47,808 nt of DNA from a virus, in the IMG/VR virus record IMGVR_UViG_3300042453_003633, positions 1-47,808 of that record. One strand, 5' to 3'. The first letter of the stretch is position 1, and the number at the start of each line of letters is the position of its first letter. Shown here piece by piece: positions 6,916 to 14,657 of this stretch. Made by a program: the position numbers and the translations under genes. Below the pieces are notes generated by a model, which ran no database searches, was not told where the DNA came from, and saw only the letters and a list, made by a program, of their open reading frames with translations.

Positions 6916-8739
6916 TTAGTGGGTATCAGACCAAGTCTTACCAACTCGGGAGTCACCTTCAATCAAGCATTGAAAGTTAAAAAACTCCTGGGCCTGGGGG
7001 AATGAAAGCATAGCTTGCTCCCTGATTTTTTCTGTGTGATCTGGATGGCATGCAATTTGGATTTCATCATGCACCATCAACAGCTGCTCCCAGTCTTGAC
7101 CGTAGACCAGACCAAGGTTTTGTTCAATGTTTTGTTGCGTAAAAACAACAACTTGTTTCATAAGGATTGCACCTGCGGATTGCAGGAGAACATTCAATCC
7201 TTTGAACGCAGAGCGACAATGCAGAACGCGACGATCAAGACCACGCAAATAACCCCGGGATCCAATAGTTTCATCAATCTGTTGTTTAAGTTTCTTTAAT
7301 GCAGGTACACCTTTCATGAATGAATTGATAGCATTACTTCCCAGTTGCCGGAGAACTAATTCATCCTTTTCATCAGGGTCGATAATGGTACCAGCCTTGG
7401 CAGCACCACATCCGTAAAGCATTCCATACAATAACCGCTTACTAATATCACGAGTTGCTACGCCAAACTGCTCTTGGTTATACGTATGGATATCAATTTC
7501 CGGGTTAACAACTAGAGAAGCATACTCTCCGTTGTCCCAAAGGGCCAAGTATCCAGCAAGGCAGCGCAGCTCAAGTGCTTTAGCGTCAATACCAATGAGG
7601 TCCCACCCGTAAGGAGCATGGAATAAATTGCGACATTCCTTTCCATATGGGGAGTAAGACGCAGGCACTTGGCCCATGTTTGGATTACGGTGTGCGCACC
7701 GCCCAGTGATGCAACCGTTAGTAATAAGGTCGCCGTGGATACAGCCAGATTCGTTGTTGAACAACTTGATCCAAGCATTGTTGCCATCTGCAATTTGACC
7801 AAGACGTTTTTTGACCAGCATGTATTCTGCCAATGGCTTGGCTTCTGGGAAAGGCAATGTCTCTAATACCTCATCATTAAGGATTGGATTTCCTTTCTCA
7901 GTAGTTTTTTCTGGTCGCCATCCGTACTTCTGCGCAAGTCGATTAGCAATCTGGTCACGAGATCCAGGATTGAATTCTTCAATGCAGACTTTTTCAAATG
8001 GGACACCTTTGACATAGCCACGGGTTTTGTTGTTGACCTTGGGAGTAAACCAAGAGCGATGTTCAATAGGCGGGAAGACTTTCTTTAACTCGTCTTCAAG
8101 TTCTTTTTGTCTTGTGCGTAGTACATCCACAAGATCAAAAGCTGCATCAAGATCAAAAGGAACACCTGATCTAACTTGTCGATCAATTGCAAGCGCAAAG
8201 TCGTGCTCCAGTTTGAGCGCCGCCTCTGGGTAGTGTTGCTTGCAGATGTGTTCCCAAAGTTTCTTAGTAACTTCCACGTCTTGGATGCAGTACTTAAGCA
8301 TCTCTTCTGAATAGACGGAGAAGTCCTTGAAGTTGATCTTATGATCGGCCAAGCGCCATCCCCACGCCTTAAGCGATGCGGATCCACGTAGGTTCGGTGA
8401 AACCTGCGAATATTGTTCGATGTCAAGGTCATAGAGAAGTTCTTTGGGCCAGATCAATCGTGTGCAAATGAGTGTGTCAATGATGCGTGATTTGCATGTG
8501 AATGAATGTAGTTTTTGTAGGACTGGAATGTCATAGAAAATAATATTGTGCCCGATCAAAACATCAGCGGTTGCCAGATGAGCAAGAGCATCAGCAATGT
8601 GATCAGGCCCATAAGTAAAAGTTTGTTTGCGTCCAATGTCATAGAGAACAATGCAGTGGATAACTGTGACAGCATCATAAAGATTGTCAGACTCAAGGTC
8701 AAAGACCAACCAGGTTTCACTTACGGAATCTGGCTTCAT
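6916..8739 (-). CDS. DNA polymerase, family A (T7 gp5-like)
   Basis: A 607-residue replicative polymerase with a 3'-5' exonuclease. Exonuclease motifs: FDLES (D14, E16), GHNIIFYD (63-70) and YCIQD (150-154). Polymerase motif A is LIGIDAKALELR (D385). Motif B is RDISKRLLYGMLYGCG (R430, K434, Y438), aligning with T7 R518/K522/Y526. Motif C is MVHDEI (H557-D558-E559). The length is about 100 residues below T7 gp5. The ATG at 8739 was chosen because the family N-terminus begins at TWLVFDLE; the frame is open to 8817. It overlaps the upstream gene by 23 bases. The Tyr in the O helix is the residue found in T7 polymerase, which incorporates dideoxynucleotides readily. Confidence 0.92.
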   Translation of the reverse strand: MKPDSVSETWLVFDLESDNLYDAVTVIHCIVLYDIGRKQTFTYGPDHIADALAHLATADVLIGHNIIFYDIPVLQKLHSFTCKSRIIDTLICTRLIWPKELLYDLDIEQYSQVSPNLRGSASLKAWGWRLADHKINFKDFSVYSEEMLKYCIQDVEVTKKLWEHICKQHYPEAALKLEHDFALAIDRQVRSGVPFDLDAAFDLVDVLRTRQKELEDELKKVFPPIEHRSWFTPKVNNKTRGYVKGVPFEKVCIEEFNPGSRDQIANRLAQKYGWRPEKTTEKGNPILNDEVLETLPFPEAKPLAEYMLVKKRLGQIADGNNAWIKLFNNESGCIHGDLITNGCITGRCAHRNPNMGQVPASYSPYGKECRNLFHAPYGWDLIGIDAKALELRCLAGYLALWDNGEYASLVVNPEIDIHTYNQEQFGVATRDISKRLLYGMLYGCGAAKAGTIIDPDEKDELVLRQLGSNAINSFMKGVPALKKLKQQIDETIGSRGYLRGLDRRVLHCRSAFKGLNVLLQSAGAILMKQVVVFTQQNIEQNLGLVYGQDWEQLLMVHDEIQIACHPDHTEKIREQAMLSFPQAQEFFNFQCLIEGDSRVGKTWSDTH

Positions 8740-8950
8740 CTTGAATTGAGAGGTCTTGACCAGAGAGCTTGTCATTGTTCTTGTTAATCCACGCCAAGAT
8801 TTGCTGCGCACCCGCACGGTACGGATGAGAGAAAATCTTGTTGAGAGCTACGTCAGAGTCTAACGGAATCAACAGAAATTGATTGGATTTATTACACGCA
8901 GTAATGGCGTGTGGCACTCCATTTTTCCAGGTTGCAATGACGTAGCTCAC
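8717..8950 (-). CDS. Hypothetical protein, 77 aa, upstream of the polymerase
   Basis: Begins at a GTG (8950) after a CAACGTTCACC leader and ends inside the polymerase start region. The product (MSYVIATWKNGVPHAITACN) has a short beta-rich N-terminus, a helical LNKIFSHPYRAGAQQILAWI segment and a charged tail. Not recognised. The overlap with the polymerase gene suggests coupled translation. Confidence 0.6.
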   Translation of the reverse strand: MSYVIATWKNGVPHAITACNKSNQFLLIPLDSDVALNKIFSHPYRAGAQQILAWINKNNDKLSGQDLSIQDEARFRK

Positions 8951-9013
8951 GGTGAACGTTGAAAGAACGCTCAGATAATATCCGATTTATTGAGCAATGC
9001 AAGATGTGCGGAA

Positions 9014-9775
9014 TTACTTTCGATTTGATTTGCCGTATCCCACAAAGTCACCATCTTTCTTGCGTTGAGACAACGCCTTGCTGGCTTCTGTACCAGCGCG
9101 TTGACTGCCATGTACCAGCAGTGCAAACGGCTTGTCGCCCAAGCAATGGCTATCGTCGTGATCGATTTCCAATCCCAGCTCAGTTGCCTGCTGTTCTGTG
9201 TAGACCACATAGGCAATGCGCTTGAACACCTTGGGGTGTTTGGGAATTAGGTAATCGAGCGTACCACCATGGGACGCAGTGAGATAGAAGTTAGGTGGAA
9301 TGATGTCGGCAAGGTTAAGCCACATGCCCAACGACTTGGTGTAGGCATAGAAGGTTTGGTTGGGCCGCTCGGTTGCAGCCATGAACCAAGCCTTCATGTA
9401 GTTCTCTGTCCAGAAATCACCAGACTCATGAACCCGCACCAATTGTTTGGGCGGCATCATGGTCAAGGACAGATCAATGAGGTCACGCAGCAGTGTGACT
9501 TGGTTGCCATTGGAATACAACGTTTCACGCAGCAAATCCCAGTTGTGCCAGCGTGCTTCCCTGACGTTGGGCCGCACTTCTGACATAGCTGCAAAGCAGC
9601 GGAACTCATCTGCTGTGGTACCAGTGGTCTGGGGCAGATCAGTGATGGTACCTGTGGCACGGTCAGCAAAGGTCTTGCAAACACCAGCGTGCGGGCAGGA
9701 GTAACCCGCTGGAAGCGAGAAGATCAAACGGTTCTTGAGCTTACCGTTACCGGTGGAAAACTTGAGGAGTTTCAT
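9014..9775 (-). CDS. GP88-like phage protein
   Basis: A 253-residue protein matching the phage 'gene product 88' family in its layout. The N-terminus reads LLKFSTGNGKLKNRLIFSLP, then AGYSCPHAGVCKTFAD with two Cys, a later FRCFAAMSEVRPNVREAR, and VRVHESGDFW and FYAYTKSLGMW blocks. The SCPxAxxC...RCFAA...P-VR spacing is diagnostic for the family. Its biochemical function is not established. The ATG at 9775 directly follows TCCACACCACACC, the CA-rich leader seen elsewhere, and was preferred over the frame's earlier opening at 9802. It is followed by a 63-base gap before the gene at 8950. Confidence 0.75.
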   Translation of the reverse strand: MKLLKFSTGNGKLKNRLIFSLPAGYSCPHAGVCKTFADRATGTITDLPQTTGTTADEFRCFAAMSEVRPNVREARWHNWDLLRETLYSNGNQVTLLRDLIDLSLTMMPPKQLVRVHESGDFWTENYMKAWFMAATERPNQTFYAYTKSLGMWLNLADIIPPNFYLTASHGGTLDYLIPKHPKVFKRIAYVVYTEQQATELGLEIDHDDSHCLGDKPFALLVHGSQRAGTEASKALSQRKKDGDFVGYGKSNRK

Positions 9776-9815
9776 GGTGTGGTGTGGATAAAAGATAAGC
9801 AAAGCTTATGGATGA

Positions 9816-9836
9816 GTTTAAGGACATCCCAGGTCC
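9816..9836 (-). promoter_or_regulatory. Family B leader element, copy 6 (compensatory stem)
   Basis: Minus strand: GGAC, loop CTGGGAT, GTCC, TTAAACTC. Both stem arms differ from the usual CGTC/GACG yet still pair, which is the strongest compensatory change in the family. It lies 46 bases upstream of the GP88-like start. Confidence 0.65.
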
Positions 9837-9849
9837 GTTGATGTGTTAC

Positions 9850-9905
9850 ATGATGAACGACATCATATACAACAACGATCATATACTTTCCGTATCAATA
9901 GATAC
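9850..9905 (+). promoter_or_regulatory. Putative promoter/operator of the rightward pair
   Basis: The gap before 9914 holds an inverted repeat ATGATG-AACGA-CATCAT (9850-9866), a TATACT box (9882-9887) and a second inverted repeat GTATC-AATA-GATAC (9892-9905). No convincing -35 box was seen. The arrangement suggests a regulated promoter for the two small rightward genes. Confidence 0.35.
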
Positions 9906-9913
9906 AGAATCTT

Positions 9914-10066
9914 ATGGAACTAACGTATCGCGGCTGCAAGTATGACAAAGGGCAACAAGCCAAGAAGGATAGGGACTGGTGGAACCTGACCCATCGCCCT
10001 TGGCTGCGCCTGACATACCGTAATATTGGATACCTTCCTTACCTGATCGGAGGTCAAATCAAATGA
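9914..10066 (+). CDS. DUF4278-like small protein, 50 aa
   Basis: MELTYRGCKYDKGQQAKKDR begins like the cyanobacterial DUF4278 family, whose hallmark is M-x-L-x-YRG-x-x-Y at the very N-terminus. A second similar segment, LRLTYRNIGYLP, follows at about residue 31. DUF4278 proteins are short, of unknown function and found essentially in cyanobacteria and their phages, so this gene is one of the best host clues. It is rightward against the surrounding leftward genes, overlaps the next gene by ATGA and shares a terminator with it. Confidence 0.6.
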   Translation: MELTYRGCKYDKGQQAKKDRDWWNLTHRPWLRLTYRNIGYLPYLIGGQIK

Positions 10067-10179
10067 ACAAGGCACTGATTGTTTACTTAATTGATCAAAA
10101 GAAAAAGACGGCACGTAAGGATATTGAATCCAAACATGCCATCAAAGAATTAAAAAAACAACCGGCCTCGACTTTTTAA
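10063..10179 (+). CDS. Small basic protein, 38 aa
   Basis: Starts in the ATGA overlap with the DUF4278-like gene and ends 14 bases before a perfect terminator hairpin. The product MNKALIVYLIDQKKKTARKD is Lys-rich with a short hydrophobic N-terminus. Not recognised; it is called because of the coupled start and the terminator that closes the pair. Confidence 0.5.
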   Translation: MNKALIVYLIDQKKKTARKDIESKHAIKELKKQPASTF

Positions 10180-10193
10180 TTCCCGTTCATCAG

Positions 10194-10218
10194 CCTCCGG
10201 ATCAAACGGAGGTTTTTT
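10194..10218 (+). terminator. Rho-independent terminator, rightward pair
   Basis: CCTCCG, loop GATCAAA, CGGAGG, then TTTTTTATT. It ends at the 3' end of the convergent thyX gene. Confidence 0.85.
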
Positions 10219-10849
10219 ATTGGAAGACAGCTTCTCCGATAACAGGGAATTGGTCACAGAAGATTTGCTGGATGTCTCGGGCGATTTGTTGGTGTTCGAG
10301 TTGGGTTCCATTGGCAGTGCGCAGTTGAAGGTAGTGTATCCACGAACGGAGTGTACCGTTCATGTATAGACGTGTCTGTGTCGAAAGCGGCAAAACCGCA
10401 CGAGCACATTCCTTGGCGACACCGTTACTGATCATCTCACGGTACAGATGTTCAGCGTCTTCATATAGATGACTGATGCGACGGTAGTAACCAGAGATTA
10501 AATCAGAATCCAAATCATCAATACTGTTTTGACGATTCTTCTGATCTTGACGACGCAGGTGAGGGATCACAGCGGAGCCAAGTTCACTGGCATCTGCATA
10601 GCGTTGACTGAATTCCTGGAAACTAAATGAACGATGGCGCAAGATCTGTGGTGCGATTGCACGTGTCGTTTCAATCTCAACGCACATGTTTGCCATCTCA
10701 TACGGCGACCAATGGTTGTTGTTAATTAGATAACGCAGCAACCGTGGTGCAGTGTCCATGTTGTCTTGATTGCGCGGTGCAGAAACACGCGCCATCTTGA
10801 CGATCATTTCTTCTGCGTTGGGCGTTGCCCATACCAATTTGACAGGCAT
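10217..10849 (-). CDS. thyX: Flavin-dependent thymidylate synthase
   Basis: A 210-residue ThyX. The signature RHRSFSFQEFSQRY (residues 71-84) is the FAD/dUMP-binding ThyX motif. It makes dTMP from dUMP using methylene-tetrahydrofolate, NADPH and FAD and is common in cyanophages, which need dTMP during replication. The length agrees with the family. The start ATG at 10849 follows a GGAG ribosome site at good distance, unlike most leftward genes. The upstream gene ends two bases away, so the two are probably co-translated. Confidence 0.95.
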   Translation of the reverse strand: MPVKLVWATPNAEEMIVKMARVSAPRNQDNMDTAPRLLRYLINNNHWSPYEMANMCVEIETTRAIAPQILRHRSFSFQEFSQRYADASELGSAVIPHLRRQDQKNRQNSIDDLDSDLISGYYRRISHLYEDAEHLYREMISNGVAKECARAVLPLSTQTRLYMNGTLRSWIHYLQLRTANGTQLEHQQIARDIQQIFCDQFPVIGEAVFQ

Positions 10850-10851
10850 CT

Positions 10852-11151
10852 TTATTCTCCAGGTACCACGGTATTTTTGCTGAGTTGATCGAGATGATCA
10901 ATAGGACAAATACGCATTTGCGCGTGCTCCGTTGGAGAAGCAAGGTGGTCCCATTGGACGACAAGGACTTTCATCTTGGTACCACGGGAGTCACGCTTTT
11001 CCTTGAAGTCAATGACCGTACCGTAGCGTTGTGTCCTGTGTTGTGCGATGCGTTCACGCACATCTTGTTTGTTGGTGAAGATCCCATGGGTCTTGGGACG
11101 TTCAGCAACGCGATCACCAATGGTGTATTTGAACTGTGCTTTGTTTGCCAT
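10852..11151 (-). CDS. Hypothetical protein, 99 aa
   Basis: Begins at MANKAQFKYTIGDRVAERPK; the ATG at 11151 shares one base with the upstream TGA (TGATG). The IGDRVAERP...YGTVIDFKEKRD...MKVLVVQWDH pattern suggests a small SH3-like barrel (KOW/chromo-like) of the sort that contacts nucleic acid or proteins. It sits between a zinc-ribbon/HTH protein and thyX in a tightly packed operon. Function unknown. Confidence 0.6.
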   Translation of the reverse strand: MANKAQFKYTIGDRVAERPKTHGIFTNKQDVRERIAQHRTQRYGTVIDFKEKRDSRGTKMKVLVVQWDHLASPTEHAQMRICPIDHLDQLSKNTVVPGE

Positions 11152-11495
11152 CAGATGTGAGTCCAAGCTTTTCGGTTAACAATGCGTGAGATGTACGATA
11201 CGCTGATGCCGTATTTTGCAGAGATTGCTTGATGGTTAAAACCCCAGGCATGCATACGGCGAATATGCAGTACGTTCTTTTCAGTCAGTACAGCATTACC
11301 GTTGTCAGCTCCACGGGCAACGTTACCAGGCCTTGGTTTACCCTTAGGAGGACCCGGCTTCAAGACTTCGTATCGCTCAATGGTGCGGTACTTAGCATCA
11401 CATGAAAGACATCGGCAATAGCGTTTAGTAAAACCAGGGAAGTGATTGGTGCAGGTGACGCGTGTGTACTTGCTTGAGCAAGACGGGCAGTTCAT
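11151..11495 (-). CDS. Zinc-ribbon / helix-turn-helix DNA-binding protein
   Basis: A 114-residue two-domain protein. The N-terminal 45 residues form a four-Cys ribbon, MNCPSCSSKYTRV ... RYCRCLSCDAKYRTIERYEV, strikingly like the NrdR zinc ribbon (MxCPxC...RRRxCxxCxxRFTTxE). The C-terminal part, LTEKNVLHIRRMHAWGFNHQ followed by AISAKYGISVSYISRIVNRK and AWTHI, is the HTH often found at the end of phage homing endonucleases. The ATP-cone of NrdR is missing, so it is not NrdR itself. A regulator of neighbouring genes such as thyX is plausible. It overlaps the upstream gene by ATGA. Confidence 0.75.
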   Translation of the reverse strand: MNCPSCSSKYTRVTCTNHFPGFTKRYCRCLSCDAKYRTIERYEVLKPGPPKGKPRPGNVARGADNGNAVLTEKNVLHIRRMHAWGFNHQAISAKYGISVSYISRIVNRKAWTHI

Positions 11496-11854
11496 TGGGG
11501 ATCAAGTGAACAGGGTGCGTTATCAATAGATTGATTACGTATTTCTGCATACTTATCTAACTGCAAAGAATCCAATAAATACAGAGTATTTTCTGGGCCA
11601 ATGATCTTGAATGCATCAACAATTAGATCATGCTTACGCAAAGGGATGCGGTAGTAATCCAAAAGGATTTCTTCTGCACGATCAAAGTCATCGATGGTTC
11701 CAGTCAACCGTTCAACAACAGTGCTTGGCATGTTGTCAACAATGTTACCAACAATGGCATCGATGACTGCTGACCAAGTCTCGGATGGAATCATCGCGAT
11801 GACTTTATCAACCAAGTCAAGATCAATGGGATCGTTTTGAGACTGACTGATCAT
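11492..11854 (-). CDS. Hypothetical protein, 120 aa
   Basis: First gene after a terminator and head of the operon that runs to thyX. The product is acidic and helical (DLDLVDKVIAMIPSETWSAV, DDFDRAEEILLDYYRIPLRK), without known motifs. The start ATG at 11854 lies only a few bases after the terminator U-tract, so either readthrough or a promoter inside the terminator region must serve it. Confidence 0.65.
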   Translation of the reverse strand: MISQSQNDPIDLDLVDKVIAMIPSETWSAVIDAIVGNIVDNMPSTVVERLTGTIDDFDRAEEILLDYYRIPLRKHDLIVDAFKIIGPENTLYLLDSLQLDKYAEIRNQSIDNAPCSLDPQ

Positions 11855-11858
11855 AAGG

Positions 11859-11883
11859 AAAAAGCCCCCGGTTTCCCAGGGGC
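11859..11883 (-). terminator. Rho-independent terminator, leftward
   Basis: Minus strand: GCCCC, loop of about ten bases containing TGGGAAACC, GGGGC, then TTTTT. It lies between the stop at 11905 and the start at 11854. Confidence 0.75.
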
Positions 11884-11904
11884 CGTCTGCACTTCTCGTG
11901 TAGT

Positions 11905-12267
11905 TTAGACCGCTTGAACCTGGGTGTCCACCACTGGTTCCATCACGCCAGCTTCTTTGAGTTTATCGAGCATGGCGCACATGATTGTGGCGTGCTGATG
12001 GGTTTGTTCCATGAAGTGTTTGGCACGATCAGCGGTAATGGTGTGAGTACAACCATTGGGTTCGGTGTACTTCCAACTGCCATCCGGTTGAGGATCGCCT
12101 TGGAGCGCAAGGCGTTCAGAGTTGTGAACGTAGCGCAGTTCCAAGTTGTGGTAATCCTTGAGACCGTCTGGTGCAGTCCAAGTTGCACCGAGGTTGTAGC
12201 GATTGTCTTCGTCAGAAAACGCATGGAATTCAGGGATAACTGATTTGAAAGCAGCAAGAATTTGCAT
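11905..12267 (-). CDS. Hypothetical protein, 120 aa
   Basis: Starts at ATG 12267 in a TCAACACC leader, 18 bases after the tRNA 3' end. The product has a beta-rich middle (LGATWTAPDGLKDYHNLELRY, SWKYTEPNGCTHTITADRAK) and a helical C-terminus with several His. It is the only gene between the tRNA and the terminator at 11859. Not recognised. Confidence 0.6.
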   Translation of the reverse strand: MQILAAFKSVIPEFHAFSDEDNRYNLGATWTAPDGLKDYHNLELRYVHNSERLALQGDPQPDGSWKYTEPNGCTHTITADRAKHFMEQTHQHATIMCAMLDKLKEAGVMEPVVDTQVQAV

Positions 12268-12285
12268 GGTGTTGAGTAAGGGAAT

Positions 12286-12361
12286 TGGTACCCGAGGTGA
12301 GATTCGAACTCACGCTGGAGCGATTTTAAGTCGCTTGCCTCTTCCGCTGGGCTACTCGGGC
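12286..12361 (-). tRNA. tRNA-Leu (anticodon UAA), short variable loop
   Basis: A 76-base cloverleaf read on the minus strand. Acceptor GCCCGAG pairs with CTCGGGU (first pair G-U). The anticodon stem AGCGA/UCGCU is perfect with loop CUUAAAA (anticodon UAA). The T arm is GUGAG-UUCGAAU-CUCAC. The discriminator is A, and CCA is encoded. The variable loop is only five bases, which is odd because bacterial tRNA-Leu normally has a long variable arm. The 5' ten bases overlap the 3' end of the upstream small gene. Confidence 0.85.
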
Positions 12362-12573
12362 GCACTTGGACTTACGCTTACATCAATGGATGCATGCTGC
12401 CAAGTGTGGTCATGGGGCAATGGCTCAGTGCCATATTCCCATGTGTCGTAGTCTTCTTCATTACGTGGATCGTCTTCGATCAGTACGTAATGCGGAGAGT
12501 TGTCATGAATGAAATCTCCGATGTTTGCCATAGCCATAGCCAGGAGTTGATCATCGGTGTAGTCGTGTTCCAT
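12352..12573 (-). CDS. Hypothetical protein, 73 aa, overlapping the tRNA
   Basis: MEHDYTDDQLLAMAMANIGD starts an acidic protein with a WEYGTEPLPHDHTWQ segment. The start at 12573 follows a hairpin and a CTTCACC leader. Its last codons run through family A element copy 1 and ten bases into the tRNA gene, so the 3' end may be trimmed off when the tRNA is processed. Not recognised. Confidence 0.55.
   Translation of the reverse strand: MEHDYTDDQLLAMAMANIGDFIHDNSPHYVLIEDDPRNEEDYDTWEYGTEPLPHDHTWQHASIDVSVSPSAPE
12363..12406 (-). promoter_or_regulatory. Family A structured element, copy 1
   Basis: Minus strand: outer stem CACTTGG/CCAAGTG enclosing CA, an inner hairpin CATC-CATT-GATG and GTAAGT. It abuts the tRNA 5' end and lies within the last codons of the 73-residue gene. 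Confidence 0.6.
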
Positions 12574-12580
12574 GGTGAAG

Positions 12581-12612
12581 GACCAGCCCTAGTATCGAGG
12601 CTAAGGCTGGTC
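12581..12612 (-). promoter_or_regulatory. Leader hairpin before the gene at 12573
   Basis: Minus strand: GACCAGCC and GGCTGGTC form an 8-bp stem around a 16-base loop, ending 7 bases before the ATG. There is no U-tract, so it is not a simple terminator. Confidence 0.55.
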
Positions 12613-12628
12613 AATTTGGCTTCGGCCT

Positions 12629-14335
12629 TTAAGAGGCTAGCTGTTCATTGCGGGTTTGCAATGCCTCATGGAACCCTTCGGTGTATTGGTCTCGCTGATC
12701 AGGCGTCAGGTTTTGATTAGATAAACCTTTGATTTGATCAACGGACATCATGCCACCGTCAACCTTGAGTTGAATGGTGAACCTGGGTTTACCTTCTACC
12801 ATACAAAGCACAATGAAGTGCTTCTTCTTACGAACACCTTCAGCGTAACCAGAGGCAGAGCCAACGCAATTGCGTACGGCTTGACCCCACATGGCGAGCT
12901 GATGCGTGTCGTGTGGCTGGAAGAACGACCAAGTTTCACCATCAACAGATACTTTGATGGGTTCAGGGAATAAATCCTGCGGTAGCTTTTCATTTGGATT
13001 TTGAATCTTCCATGACTCTGCCTGGACATGGTCATGGAATTCATTGATGCGCCAACGTTTGGGAGGATTTAGATCCTTGTGCTCAAGCACGCGGTTAAGC
13101 ATGTTGATTGTGTCTGACCATTCGTAGAATCCATAAACGTGTAGACCAAGGTCACGTTCCATGGTGACGTTAGAGCCATTAGCACGTACACGTTGCTGCT
13201 CTTCTTCATAGTATTTGGCAAAGATGCCAAAGAAAGAAGCAACAGGCATGTGTTGACGCAACCAATCAATAGTCTTGTCTTGCACGGCGTACGAACGAAT
13301 GCGTATGCCTAGCAATTCTTGAATGTGGTTTTGATAATAATCAATGGGACAATCAGGCCAGATGCCATGAACATAGCTAATGGAATCAACTAGTTTCTTA
13401 GCTTGATTAAAAGGTTGTTTGATGTTGACTTGTAGTTTGTTGTTCTTATCTTCATAGACAGCAATAGATTCATCTAGTTTTTGCTGGACCCACTTACGGA
13501 AGAATGGTGTATTAAAGATGTGTTTGACATTGCGTAGTGGCAGCCAATCAAGGTATGCAGGCGTTCTTAATTCAGTAAGTGAATAGAAGTTATCAACAGT
13601 TAGCTGCCAAGTTGATTGCTCTTCTTGACTTACAAAGACAGGAGGAATCTCAAGAGCTTGGGCAATGCCAGCACATTGAAGGCGGCTAAAAAGGAAACGG
13701 CTATCATCCCAGGTGGGAATTGATTCTTGCAAGGCTTTACTGAATTCTTCAACAGCCTTGGCAATGTTCCGTCCCTTTTGGGTATAACTACCAAGATAAC
13801 GAGCACGCCATTCACGATCTTCTTTGCCATCAATGATGTCTTGACGAGTTACAAGACGACGGTCAATGAAGAATGTTGAGCGGCCAATCTCAATCTTGTT
13901 GTAGTTATCAATGTTGTTGATGATATCGCGTGGAATTGTCTTACGTGCTGATGCAGTGTCACGGAAGACACGTGCATAGCCATAGACATACTTGTCTTCT
14001 TGGCCAGCTGGCGGCAGCCATCCGGCGTACCAACATTGTTCGAAGTGATAAAGGATTGCGCGTGTCTGGAGACGGGCCTGCGGAGTAGCAACATCCACAG
14101 GCTTGGTAAATGAGTGGTGACGATCTGGCGCAAGCTGCGTGTTAATCGAATCAATTGCATCTTGCTGCAGTGATTCACGCACCACGTCATAAGGAATGAC
14201 ATGCGGGATGTTGCCAAGGGGATACTTGGCTTTCTTGGCAGGAGATGATTGCTTTTGTTGGCGAACCAAAGCTTTGAGCTTGGGATCGTAGGCAATCAAC
14301 TCGGTCTGCAAGTTTTGAGGAAGTTGGAATTGCAT
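12629..14335 (-). CDS. PcfJ-like protein
   Basis: A 568-residue protein whose C-terminal 120 residues match the PcfJ-like family: HQLAMWGQAVRNCVGSASGY, then KKKHFIVLCMVEGKPRFTIQ, MMSVDQIKGLSNQ. The NCVG followed by a basic stretch, a beta hairpin and Q-x-G-x-x-N is the family hallmark. PcfJ is encoded on conjugative plasmids and in phages; its biochemical role is unclear. The N-terminal 400 residues are Gln- and Asn-rich and not recognised. The start ATG at 14335 follows GAACTCACC, and a family B element lies 40 bases upstream. Confidence 0.65.
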   Translation of the reverse strand: MQFQLPQNLQTELIAYDPKLKALVRQQKQSSPAKKAKYPLGNIPHVIPYDVVRESLQQDAIDSINTQLAPDRHHSFTKPVDVATPQARLQTRAILYHFEQCWYAGWLPPAGQEDKYVYGYARVFRDTASARKTIPRDIINNIDNYNKIEIGRSTFFIDRRLVTRQDIIDGKEDREWRARYLGSYTQKGRNIAKAVEEFSKALQESIPTWDDSRFLFSRLQCAGIAQALEIPPVFVSQEEQSTWQLTVDNFYSLTELRTPAYLDWLPLRNVKHIFNTPFFRKWVQQKLDESIAVYEDKNNKLQVNIKQPFNQAKKLVDSISYVHGIWPDCPIDYYQNHIQELLGIRIRSYAVQDKTIDWLRQHMPVASFFGIFAKYYEEEQQRVRANGSNVTMERDLGLHVYGFYEWSDTINMLNRVLEHKDLNPPKRWRINEFHDHVQAESWKIQNPNEKLPQDLFPEPIKVSVDGETWSFFQPHDTHQLAMWGQAVRNCVGSASGYAEGVRKKKHFIVLCMVEGKPRFTIQLKVDGGMMSVDQIKGLSNQNLTPDQRDQYTEGFHEALQTRNEQLAS

Positions 14336-14367
14336 GGTGAGTTCAGAGTAAGTTCGTAGTGTGTGAG

Positions 14368-14391
14368 CAGTTTAATGTCATGCTCAGGACA
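14368..14391 (-). promoter_or_regulatory. Family B leader element, copy 4 (compensatory pair)
   Basis: Minus strand: TGTC, loop CTGAGCAT, GACA, TTAAACTG. Relative to the other copies, the outermost C-G pair is replaced by T-A. Confidence 0.7.
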
Positions 14392-14396
14392 GGGGA

Positions 14397-14654
14397 TCAG
14401 TCTAGATCGTAATCGGAGGTGTCGACGAGTTGCCAGTGAAGATCGAGCTGATCAAGATAGCAGCAGAAGCCATCTTCATCAGTAGGGATTTGTTGTTCCT
14501 CATCCAGCTCAAAGCTTGCTGTGCAAAGAGCTGGAGCCCATTCTTCAGGTTCGAAATATGTTGCCCGATAGAGCAAACGCATTTCGTCAACCACTGCTGT
14601 AACTGTGACATTGGTACCTTCGATGATGGTGTCTTCAATAGCAAGGACAGACAT
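14397..14654 (-). CDS. Hypothetical protein, 85 aa
   Basis: MSVLAIEDTIIEGTNVTVTA starts a small acidic, beta-rich protein with a C-terminal DLHWQLVDTSDYDLD. The start at 14654 lies 3 bases after the upstream stop, so the pair is probably co-translated. Not recognised. The acidic Tyr/Asp end could be a DNA-mimic feature, but the length and charge alone do not show this. Confidence 0.55.
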   Translation of the reverse strand: MSVLAIEDTIIEGTNVTVTAVVDEMRLLYRATYFEPEEWAPALCTASFELDEEQQIPTDEDGFCCYLDQLDLHWQLVDTSDYDLD

Positions 14655-14657
14655 GAG

